Part shown: positions 30,207 to 36,552 of the stretch, piece after piece
How the letters are laid out: each line of letters begins with the position of its first letter
Numbering within the stretch: position 1 is the stretch's first letter
Assembly: GCF_001663815.1 (NCBI RefSeq)
Contig: NZ_CP016027.1
Span: 1,302,001-1,366,000, forward strand
Length of the DNA: 64,000 nucleotides
Direction: 5' to 3'
DNA from: Halothiobacillus diazotrophicus
GTDB lineage: Bacteria > Pseudomonadota > Gammaproteobacteria > Halothiobacillales > Halothiobacillaceae
Translations under genes and position numbers: made by a program
The notes under the pieces: model-generated
What the model saw: only the letters and a program-made list of their open reading frames with translations
The model's database searches: none
What the model was told of the DNA's origin: nothing

Positions 30207-30584
30207 TCAGCCGTGTGGTACAAAATGCGGCCACAGGATGGACAGCCAGACCATCGCGGCCAGAATCAATGCGGTAAACACGGCGGCCGACCCCATATCC
30301 TTGGCGCGACCCGAGAGCTTGTGCAGGTCGGTGCCCACCCGGTCCACGACATTCTCGATCCCCGTGTTCAGCAGCTCGACGATGAGGATCAGCAGAATCG
30401 ACCCGACGAGCAGAGCCCGTTCGACACCGTCATGGCCGAGATAAAAACCGAGGGGGACGGCAACCAACGCCAGCCAGACCTCCTGCCGGAATGCCTCTTC
30501 CTTGCGGTACGCCGTCCGGAACCCCTGCCAAGAGTACTTGGTTGCGAGCAATATCCGCTTGAAACCCAAATTGTTGGATGCCAT
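30207..30584 (-). CDS. dgkA: Diacylglycerol kinase
   Basis: A 125-residue prokaryotic DAG kinase with three membrane helices. The N-terminal amphipathic segment has YSWQGFRTAYRKEEAFRQE, and the catalytic motif is VELLNTGIENVVDRVG, with the conserved Glu and Asn residues present. It recycles diacylglycerol, for example from membrane-derived oligosaccharide synthesis, to phosphatidate. ATG 30584 overlaps the gcvH stop as ATGA, so the two are translationally coupled. Confidence 0.95.
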   Translation of the reverse strand: MASNNLGFKRILLATKYSWQGFRTAYRKEEAFRQEVWLALVAVPLGFYLGHDGVERALLVGSILLILIVELLNTGIENVVDRVGTDLHKLSGRAKDMGSAAVFTALILAAMVWLSILWPHFVPHG

Positions 30585-30964
30585 CACGCCCCCGCAGACA
30601 ACATCTGTTGGTAGGCATCGGCCGTCATCCACGCATCCGGGGTTCCGGCCGGTTCGATCTTGAGGATCCAACCCGTATCCAGCGGATCGTCGTTGATCAG
30701 TTCCGGCGAATCCTCCAGAGCCTCATTGACGGCGATCACGGTCCCATCGACCGGAGAAATCACATCCGAAGCCGCCTTCACCGACTCAAGCGTCGCGCAG
30801 GGTTCGCCCCGGCGCACCTGCGCGCCCACCGGGGGCAACTGGGCATAAACCACATCGCCCAACATATCCTGGCCCTGCTCCGTCACGCCCAACCACAGGA
30901 CGGAACCGTCCTGTCGATACCACTCGTGGGTCTCGCCATAAAACCGGTCAGTTCGCAACTCCAT
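30584..30964 (-). CDS. gcvH: Glycine cleavage system H protein
   Basis: A 126-residue lipoyl carrier. The lipoylated lysine sits in ATLESVKAASDVISPVDG, and THEWYR and GWILKIEP are in place. ATG 30964 is chosen for the strong GAGGAG ribosome-binding site just upstream; a longer frame to 31069 has no such site. No other glycine cleavage genes are nearby. The protein could serve glycine cleavage encoded elsewhere or act as a lipoyl relay; lipA and lipB lie 13 kb downstream. No glycine riboswitch was recognised upstream. Confidence 0.95.
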   Translation of the reverse strand: MELRTDRFYGETHEWYRQDGSVLWLGVTEQGQDMLGDVVYAQLPPVGAQVRRGEPCATLESVKAASDVISPVDGTVIAVNEALEDSPELINDDPLDTGWILKIEPAGTPDAWMTADAYQQMLSAGA

Positions 30965-31361
30965 CGAAAACTCCTCAACTCGACATGCCGTGGCACCGTG
31001 CAACGGCCTTAGATAATCGCCAATTTTCGCACATCTTTGATCCGGCATTCCGGCCCCATCGACAAACAATACGCCGGAATCGACGCGGGAATTCCCACAA
31101 ATCCATCACGGTTATCGCCATGCATGCGAAGATCCCGATGAGACAAAGGCTGATCCTCGCCTGGATGGAAGCACAGTTTCGATAACAAAATCGTGACGAT
31201 GATCAATGAGCGAAGCCACGACCCTCCAGAAAGAGAAATCCCCCGATGGCACGGGGGATTGGCGGTCGCGCAGAAATGATCAGTGGATCGTCCTGTCGGT
31301 CAGCAGTGCCCTAAACACGGTCAGGATCACCAATTAGGATCGCTCGGGACGGCAACCCGAA
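30965..31361. other. Intergenic region between gcvH and the PspF-like gene
   Basis: A 397-bp gap holding the gcvH ribosome-binding site and presumably its promoter, though no convincing -35/-10 pair was found by eye. It also holds the terminator-like hairpin of the PspF-like gene (31237-31260). Short open frames here show no family signal. Confidence 0.5.
31237..31260 (-). terminator. Terminator-like hairpin after the PspF-like gene
   Basis: A perfect 9-bp stem, AATCCCCCG and CGGGGGATT around a 6-nt loop. On the minus strand it is followed by the T-rich TCTCTTTC. It lies about 100 bp past the stop of the leftward sigma-54 activator gene and fits an intrinsic terminator for it. Confidence 0.65.
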
Positions 31362-32324
31362 TTACTGAATCGAGAATTTCTTCAACCGGTAGAGGAACGT
31401 ATCGCGCGACAGACTCAACAGGCGGGCGGCGCGACTTTTATTTCCGCCCGTCCGCGCCAAAGCCTGGCGCAGCAGGTCGGACTCGACGGCCTCCAGATCT
31501 ACACCGTTCTCCGGCAGGCTGAAACGACGGGTACTCTCCGCCGACTCCACCGCGCTACGAAGGGCAAACGGGAGGTTTTCCACATCCACGACCTTGCCCG
31601 CGTGCAGAATGACCAAACGCTCGGCCAGATTGCGCAATTCGCGAATATTGCCGGGCCAGGGGTGACGCCGTAACACCCCCCGGGCATTGGCCGTGAGCCG
31701 CGGGGGTACCAGCCCGTAGCGGGCACTCAGTGTCTCGATGAAGCGACTCAGCAGCCAGTCGATATCGCCCTGACGCGCACGTAGGGGCGGCAGTTCAATC
31801 GGCACCACCTGCAACCGGTAGTAGAGATCCGCGCGGAAGCGCTCCTGCTCGGCCAGCGCCGACAGATCACGGTGCGTCGCAGCGATGATCCGCACGTCCA
31901 CGCGCTGTACACGACTGTCCCCGAGACTCATGAACTCGCCGGTTTCGAGGAAACGCAGCAGCTTGGCCTGAACCGGCAGGCTCAGTTCGCCGATTTCGTC
32001 AAGAAACAGCGTACCGCCGTCAGCCGCCCGAATCAGGCCGGCGTAGTCCGCCTGAGCACCAGTGAAGGCACCTCGCTTGTGGCCGAAAAGTTGGGACTCT
32101 GCCAAGGATTCGGTAAATGTCGCGCAGTTCACAGTAATAAAAGGCGCGTGGCGACGATCGGAACCCTGGTGCAGCGCCTGAGCCACCAACTCCTTGCCCG
32201 TGCCCGATTCCCCAAGAATCAGCGTGGTGGCACCGGTGGCCGCGACAATCTGGACACTGCGCAACACCGATTCGAAAATCGGGGACTGTGTCCAAATCTG
32301 TTCGAGAATATTATCTTCACGCAT
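31362..32324 (-). CDS. PspF-like sigma-54-dependent activator
   Basis: A 320-residue enhancer-binding protein with no N-terminal receiver or sensor domain. The AAA+ domain starts almost at once: Walker A GESGTGKE (about 39-46), the sigma-54-contacting GAFTGA loop (about 85-90), Walker B TLFLDEIGEL, and the sensor region RADLYYRL. A Fis-type helix-turn-helix, GGNKSRAARLLSLSRDTFLYRLKK, closes the protein. This is the domain plan of PspF, which is controlled by a partner protein rather than by phosphorylation. No pspABC genes are in the window, so its target is unknown; divergent mscL is the nearest gene. A TATAAT -10 lies 39 bp upstream. Confidence 0.9.
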   Translation of the reverse strand: MREDNILEQIWTQSPIFESVLRSVQIVAATGATTLILGESGTGKELVAQALHQGSDRRHAPFITVNCATFTESLAESQLFGHKRGAFTGAQADYAGLIRAADGGTLFLDEIGELSLPVQAKLLRFLETGEFMSLGDSRVQRVDVRIIAATHRDLSALAEQERFRADLYYRLQVVPIELPPLRARQGDIDWLLSRFIETLSARYGLVPPRLTANARGVLRRHPWPGNIRELRNLAERLVILHAGKVVDVENLPFALRSAVESAESTRRFSLPENGVDLEAVESDLLRQALARTGGNKSRAARLLSLSRDTFLYRLKKFSIQ

Positions 32325-32362
32325 GGGAAAACACCTACGCCGGACTATTGCAGTAAGCGGTC

Positions 32363-32368
32363 ATTATA
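32363..32368 (-). promoter_or_regulatory. -10 element of the PspF-like gene
   Basis: A consensus TATAAT on the minus strand, 39 bp before the start codon. The hexamer 17 bp upstream (CTGGAG) is a poor -35 match, so the promoter may be weak or activator-dependent. Confidence 0.5.
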
Positions 32369-32580
32369 ACGCACCCAATTTAAACTCCAGAAAAAAATAC
32401 CGATCAATCCAACCACAGAAACGCCGCATGAAGCCCAGGATCCACCCCAGACAAAACCTTCATAGACAATCGGTTGGCGCCATACCCGAACGCTCAGGGC
32501 TGCCCAGCATATTCCGCTGAAACACCACGTCCCACATTTAAATGCTATCTCCATTTAATAACCAAGCGATTAAATCGGGT

Positions 32581-32609
32581 ATTACAGCCCCCTGATTTCA
32601 TGCAATAAT
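32581..32609 (+). promoter_or_regulatory. mscL promoter
   Basis: ATTACA (4 of 6), a 17-bp spacer and AATAAT (5 of 6), preceded by an extended -10 TG (TGC before AATAAT). It lies 45 bp before the mscL ATG. Confidence 0.6.
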
Positions 32610-32653
32610 CCGGGCGATTCAATGACTCAAGTCACCCGCACAAGGAATACATC

Positions 32654-33067
32654 ATGTCCATGATCAAAGAGTTCAAGGAATTCGCCATGAAAGGCAACGT
32701 GCTCGACATGGCGGTCGGTATCATCATCGGCGCCGCGTTCGGCAAAATCGTCTCATCCCTGGTCAAGGACATCATCATGCCCCCCATCGGGCTGCTGATC
32801 GGTGGGGTGGATTTTCAGAACCTCGTCATCGTACTTCAACCGGCGCACGACAAGATTCCGGAGGTGGCCATCCGCTACGGCCAATTCATTCAGACCGCGC
32901 TGGATTTCCTCATTATCGCACTCGCCATCTTTATGGCACTCAAGGTCATCAACAAACTCAAGCGACCCGAGCCTGCGCCTGCACCGGCCGAACCGCCCGC
33001 GCCGCCGGCCGATGTCCAGCTGTTGACGGAAATTCGTGACCTGCTCAAGGATCGCAACGCATCCTGA
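32654..33067 (+). CDS. mscL: Large-conductance mechanosensitive channel
   Basis: A 137-residue MscL. The N-terminal amphipathic segment [19 protein letters not shown] leads into TM1 with the hydrophobic gate ([15 protein letters not shown]). A periplasmic loop is followed by TM2 (about 78-100) and a charged C-terminal helix after an Ala/Pro-rich linker. It opens under membrane tension to release solutes during osmotic downshock. AAGGA lies at good distance from the ATG. A bidirectional terminator follows. Confidence 0.98.
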   Translation: MSMIKEFKEFAMKGNVLDMAVGIIIGAAFGKIVSSLVKDIIMPPIGLLIGGVDFQNLVIVLQPAHDKIPEVAIRYGQFIQTALDFLIIALAIFMALKVINKLKRPEPAPAPAEPPAPPADVQLLTEIRDLLKDRNAS

Positions 33068-33091
33068 TCGCCTCCGGCGCGCTGCATCCGA

Positions 33092-33121
33092 AACCCGTCT
33101 CAGACTGCTCTGAGGTGGGTT
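33092..33121. terminator. Bidirectional terminator between mscL and the aldo/keto reductase
   Basis: A 13-bp stem (AACCCGTCTCAGA with TCTGAGGTGGGTT, two G-U wobbles) around the 4-nt loop CTGC. It is followed on the plus strand by TATTTCGTTC and sits between two convergent stops, 24 bp after mscL and 8 bp from the other gene. Confidence 0.75.
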
Positions 33122-33128
33122 ATTTCGT

Positions 33129-34166
33129 TCAGGGCGCCGGATTGGGCCAGCGCTGGTCGATCTCATCGACTTCCGCCAACAATTCGGCGGACAGCGTGAC
33201 ATCGGCCGCCCCGATGTTTTCCGCCAATTGCGTGATGGACGTCGCGCCAATGATCACGGAAGTCGTGAACGGTTTCTGACGCGTGAAGGCGATGGCCATC
33301 TGCGCGGGCGATAATCCATGCCGCTGTGCCAATGCCACATAGGCTCGGGTAGCTTCGGCCACATTCGGCTTGGCATACCGCTGACCGAACCCGGGGAACT
33401 CGGTCAGACGCCCGGCAGCAGACGGATCGGACAGATACTTGCCGCTCAACAGCCCGAAGGCCAACGGGCTATAAGGCAGCAGTCCGATATTGAGTTGCGT
33501 GCTGACCTCCGCGAGGCCGCCGGTCTCGAACGTGCGGTTCATGAGGTGATAGGCATTCTGAATACTGACGACGCGCGGGAAACCGTGTTCCCGCGCAGCC
33601 TGCGCAAAGCTCATGACACCGTAGGGCGTCTCGTTGGATAGTCCGATCGCCCGAACCTTGCCGGCCTGGACCAGTTCGCCGAGGGCGCGCAGCTGGTTCT
33701 CGATCGATTCGGCGGCGCGTTGCCGTGCCGGTTCATAGTAACGCTCGCCGAACATCGGCACGTAACGCTCCGGCCAATGAATCTGGTACAGATCGACATA
33801 ATCGGTACGCAGACGACGCAGGCTGCCGTCGATAGCCGCCCGGATCTGGGGGGCAGTGATCTGCGGGCCGCCTCGGATCCATTTCATGCCGCGGGACGGC
33901 CCGGCGATCTTGGTGGCGACGACGACGGAGTCCCGGGCCTGCCGCACCAGCCAACTGCCGATATAGGATTCCGTCCGGCCCTGGGTTTCCGCCTTTGGCG
34001 GCACGGGATACATTTCCGCCGCATCGATGAAATTCACCCCCTGCGCGACGGCGAAATCGAGCTGGGCATGGGCCTCCGCCTCGGTATTCTGCTGACCGAA
34101 GGTCATGGTTCCCAGGCAGATCGAACTCACGGAAATCCCGCTATCCCCCAACAAACGCATTTCCAT
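33129..34166 (-). CDS. Aldo/keto reductase, Tas-like
   Basis: A 345-residue NADPH-dependent oxidoreductase. It resembles Tas proteins: MRLLGDSGISVSSICLGTMTFG at the start, and the Asp-Tyr-Lys-His tetrad in FIDAAEMYP, VVVATKIAG and YQIHWPERY. The C-terminal coenzyme region is ATSITQLAENI. It probably reduces aldehydes or ketones; the true substrate is unknown. It is a single gene, divergent from the 177-residue unknown. Confidence 0.9.
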   Translation of the reverse strand: MEMRLLGDSGISVSSICLGTMTFGQQNTEAEAHAQLDFAVAQGVNFIDAAEMYPVPPKAETQGRTESYIGSWLVRQARDSVVVATKIAGPSRGMKWIRGGPQITAPQIRAAIDGSLRRLRTDYVDLYQIHWPERYVPMFGERYYEPARQRAAESIENQLRALGELVQAGKVRAIGLSNETPYGVMSFAQAAREHGFPRVVSIQNAYHLMNRTFETGGLAEVSTQLNIGLLPYSPLAFGLLSGKYLSDPSAAGRLTEFPGFGQRYAKPNVAEATRAYVALAQRHGLSPAQMAIAFTRQKPFTTSVIIGATSITQLAENIGAADVTLSAELLAEVDEIDQRWPNPAP

Positions 34167-34282
34167 GACGCGCTCCTCTTAAAACAAGTACATCGAACAG
34201 ATCCCGATCGCCGATTCCCACGACCAACAACGTAAATTCGGCCGCGCCTGGGACATCCCGATCGGCACCAGGCCGGAAATTA

Positions 34283-34311
34283 TTGGTTATCATGCGAACA
34301 ATCACTATAGC
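34283..34311 (+). promoter_or_regulatory. Promoter for the 177-residue unknown protein
   Basis: TTGGTT, a 17-bp spacer and TATAGC. The expected transcription start (about 34318) would give a leader of roughly 23 nt to TTG 34341. Confidence 0.5.
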
Positions 34312-34340
34312 AATCGATTCACCAACATTTGGGGCCGCTC

Positions 34341-34874
34341 TTGAATCCGATACCCTCTGGCCAGATTTGCGCGACACATCAGACCCTGATCACAGCCATG
34401 GTCGATGCCCTGAACGGCAGTGACGACGAACAGGCACAACGGCTCATTGCCCAATACCGGGAAGACGGCTGGGTGAACCTGGCGAGTCAACTCGAAAACT
34501 GGCTGCATGGTGCCGAACCGGCCACGGCCGCCCTGGACGACGAGGATCGCCAGATCGTACAGGGTATCCGGCAGGCGCAAACCGACCCGGACTGGCTATC
34601 GCGCCTGACCGAACAAGCACGAACCGATGCTGCCGAAGGCATTGCCCGGCTGATCGTTGCCGCCACCTGGGGCGATCCGGCCGCGCTGGAACTCCTGTCG
34701 AACCTGCGCGAGGCCGCCACCGAGGACGGCATCGAGGGCTCCCTCGCCCACGCATTCGTCGCCATGGTGGAAGGCGAGCGCGATATCGCGGCGCTCGTAG
34801 CGCGCTACCCCAAGGCGGAGTCCACGCTCCTCAGCGCTATCGTGCAACAGGTCCGGGTTCAGGAAACCGAGTGA
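34341..34874 (+). CDS. Uncharacterised helical protein
   Basis: About 177 residues from TTG 34341; TTG 34329 and ATG 34398 are also possible starts. TTG 34341 is preferred because it follows GGGG at 34331-34334 and a promoter-like pair. The protein is soluble, acidic and mostly helical, with repeated Leu/Ala-rich stretches such as QLENWLHG, GIARLIVAATWGDPAALELLSNLREAA and AHAFVAMVEG. No signal peptide, membrane helix or catalytic motif is visible, and I do not recognise the family. Codon usage matches its neighbours, so it is likely a real gene. The double-cupin gene begins 111 bp downstream on the same strand. Confidence 0.6.
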   Translation: MNPIPSGQICATHQTLITAMVDALNGSDDEQAQRLIAQYREDGWVNLASQLENWLHGAEPATAALDDEDRQIVQGIRQAQTDPDWLSRLTEQARTDAAEGIARLIVAATWGDPAALELLSNLREAATEDGIEGSLAHAFVAMVEGERDIAALVARYPKAESTLLSAIVQQVRVQETE

Positions 34875-34985
34875 CAGGTCACAAAAACGACAGGATCCTG
34901 ACGATAAATGCACCCTGCGGCCGTGTTGCAAAGCCCCAAGACGCTGTCTAGGCTTGAACCTCGTCACCACCGGTAGATTCTGCGT

Positions 34986-35672
34986 ATGAGCGAACACCCG
35001 CTTACCCCCCGCCATGCCGACCTTTTTCTGCGGGCCGTCGTCGACACGACCGCCCTTCCCTGGGTGGCCTCGCCCGAACCGACCGTGCAGCGCAAGCTGA
35101 TCGAACGTGCCGGCGGGGATGGGACCCGTGCCACCAGCCTCGTGCGTTTTGCACCGGGGGCCCGATTTCCCGAACATATTCATCACGGCGGGGAGGAATT
35201 CCTGGTACTCGAGGGCAGCTTCTGCGACGAAACGGGATGCTTCCCGGTCGGCAGTTACGTCCGGAACCCGCCGGGATCCCGCCACGCACCCTCGGCACCG
35301 GACGGCTGCGTCATCTTCGTCAAGCTCCATCATCTGCCCGATGGCGAAACCGAACAGATCGTCGTCAATACAAGGGAGACGTGCTGGCAACCCGGGCTGG
35401 TGGATGGACTCGAGGTCATGCCGCTCGGCAGTTTCGAGGGAGAACATACGGCTCTGGTTCGCTGGCAACCCGAAACCTACTTTCAGCCGCACCACCATTT
35501 CGGCGGTGAGGAAATCTTCGTTCTGGAAGGCACGTTCTCAGACGAACATGGCGATTACCCCGCCGGCTCCTGGCTGCGCAGTCCGCACTGGAGTCGGCAT
35601 GCGCCCTTCAGCCGAACGGGATGCACCATCTGGGTCAAAACCGGACACCTACCGATTCCAGATCACTGGTGA
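34986..35672 (+). CDS. Double-cupin, ChrR-like protein
   Basis: A 228-residue protein made of two cupin repeats. Each has the metal-binding motif: FPEHIHHGGEEFLVLEG in the first and QPHHHFGGEEIFVLEG in the second, and each ends in a similar SW(L)R(S)P...RHAP segment. This resembles the cupin domain of ChrR anti-sigma factors, but the N-terminal zinc anti-sigma domain of ChrR is absent. A free-standing metal-dependent cupin, perhaps an oxygenase or oxidative-stress protein, is the cautious reading. A sigma factor gene is not next to it. Confidence 0.82.
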   Translation: MSEHPLTPRHADLFLRAVVDTTALPWVASPEPTVQRKLIERAGGDGTRATSLVRFAPGARFPEHIHHGGEEFLVLEGSFCDETGCFPVGSYVRNPPGSRHAPSAPDGCVIFVKLHHLPDGETEQIVVNTRETCWQPGLVDGLEVMPLGSFEGEHTALVRWQPETYFQPHHHFGGEEIFVLEGTFSDEHGDYPAGSWLRSPHWSRHAPFSRTGCTIWVKTGHLPIPDHW

Positions 35673-35735
35673 TGCAACGCCTGTCGCATCCCACCCGCTC
35701 GAAACCCTTACCACCCAAAAACTGGAGTTGATCAC

Positions 35736-36344
35736 ATGAACGTATCCGAAGCCATTCGAAGCCGTCGCTCGGTCAAACATTTCGATCCCGACTTCAAACT
35801 GACCCCGACGGCGCGAGACGAACTGCTCGGCCTTGCGCTGCAGGCACCGACCGCCTTCAATCTTCAGCACTGGCGCTTCGTCGTCGTTGACGACCCGGCC
35901 CAGCGACAGGCCATCCGCCAGGCAGCCTGGGATCAATCCCAGGTGACGGATGCCGCCCTATTGGTCATTCTCTGTGCGGATATGGCCAGCTGGGAAAAGC
36001 ATGCCGCACGCGTCTGGCAAAACGCGCCCGATGCCGTCCGTGAAATGATGGTGCCCGCCATCGACGCCTACTATCGTGACAAGCCGCAAGTACAACGCGA
36101 CGAGGCCATGCGCAGTTGCGGGATCGCCGGACAAACACTCATGCTGGCCGCACGGGAAATGGGGTTGGACAGCTGCCCGATGGACGGCTTCGATTTCGAT
36201 GCCGTCGCCCGTCTGATCGACCTGCCCGACGATCATGTCATTGCCTTCATGCTGGCCATCGGCAAGAAAACGAAGGACGTCTGGCCCAAACCCGGACAAC
36301 TCGCCCTGGAAGAAGTCGTCGTCGCCAACCGCTTCTCCCGTTGA
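35736..36344 (+). CDS. Nitroreductase-family protein
   Basis: A 202-residue FMN-dependent oxidoreductase of the nitroreductase fold: AIRSRRSVKHFDPDF (FMN phosphate contact), LQAPTAFNLQHWRFVVVDDP, the central GIAGQTLMLAAREMGLDSCPMDGFD and the C-terminal GKKTKDVWPKPGQL. A GGAG ribosome-binding site lies 8 bp before the ATG. Family members reduce nitro compounds, quinones or flavins; the substrate is unknown. A strong hairpin follows the stop. Confidence 0.92.
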   Translation: MNVSEAIRSRRSVKHFDPDFKLTPTARDELLGLALQAPTAFNLQHWRFVVVDDPAQRQAIRQAAWDQSQVTDAALLVILCADMASWEKHAARVWQNAPDAVREMMVPAIDAYYRDKPQVQRDEAMRSCGIAGQTLMLAAREMGLDSCPMDGFDFDAVARLIDLPDDHVIAFMLAIGKKTKDVWPKPGQLALEEVVVANRFSR

Positions 36345-36349
36345 TCTTC

Positions 36350-36377
36350 CCGGATGCGGACGCCCGTCCGCATCCGG
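36350..36377 (+). terminator. Hairpin after the nitroreductase gene
   Basis: A perfect 11-bp stem, CCGGATGCGGA and TCCGCATCCGG around CGCCCG, begins 5 bp after the stop. No U-tract follows, so it may be a transcript-end stabiliser or a weak terminator. Confidence 0.55.
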
Positions 36378-36434
36378 CCATGACCGCGTCAAACGGCGGA
36401 AATGGCGTTCTGTCGCATTATCCTCCCCCTGATG

Positions 36435-36475
36435 TTAACCTTCATCTCACAAACCACCTGACGTGGTAGGGTTAA
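36435..36475. repeat. Nested inverted repeats upstream of the GGDEF-EAL gene
   Basis: TTAACC (36435-36440) and GGTTAA (36470-36475) enclose a perfect inner inverted repeat, ACCAC-CTGAC-GTGGT (36453-36467). The structure lies about 80-120 bp before the start of the next gene and could be a regulator site or a hairpin. Confidence 0.45.
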
Positions 36476-36552
36476 GACCGGCCACGGCCATCAGGGCCGC
36501 ACCGAATAGAACAATACAGTCGCGACGGGATGGAATGGGAACCTGAGATGTG

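Larger units (their letters stand above)
32325..32653. promoter_or_regulatory. Divergent regulatory region: PspF-like gene and mscL
   Basis: A 329-bp region, visibly more AT-rich than its neighbours, between divergent genes. It carries a -10 for the leftward activator (32363-32368) and a full promoter for mscL (32581-32609). A short perfect inverted repeat, TGACT-CA-AGTCA, at 32623-32634 lies between the mscL promoter and its start and could be an operator. No sigma-54 promoter was recognised. Confidence 0.5.

Noticed and set aside
30965-31236. Glycine riboswitch upstream of gcvH
   Set aside because: The conserved paired core could not be found by eye on the coding strand. A covariance-model search would settle it.
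31246-31266. Sigma-54 promoter-like TGGCAC...TTGG near the PspF-like gene
   Set aside because: The spacing is one base off, the second element is TTGG instead of TTGC, and it overlaps the terminator hairpin with no gene downstream in that direction.
32345-32554. 69-residue Trp-rich open frame upstream of the PspF-like gene
   Set aside because: It has no ribosome-binding site, and the likely -10 of the regulator gene lies inside it. It is probably chance.
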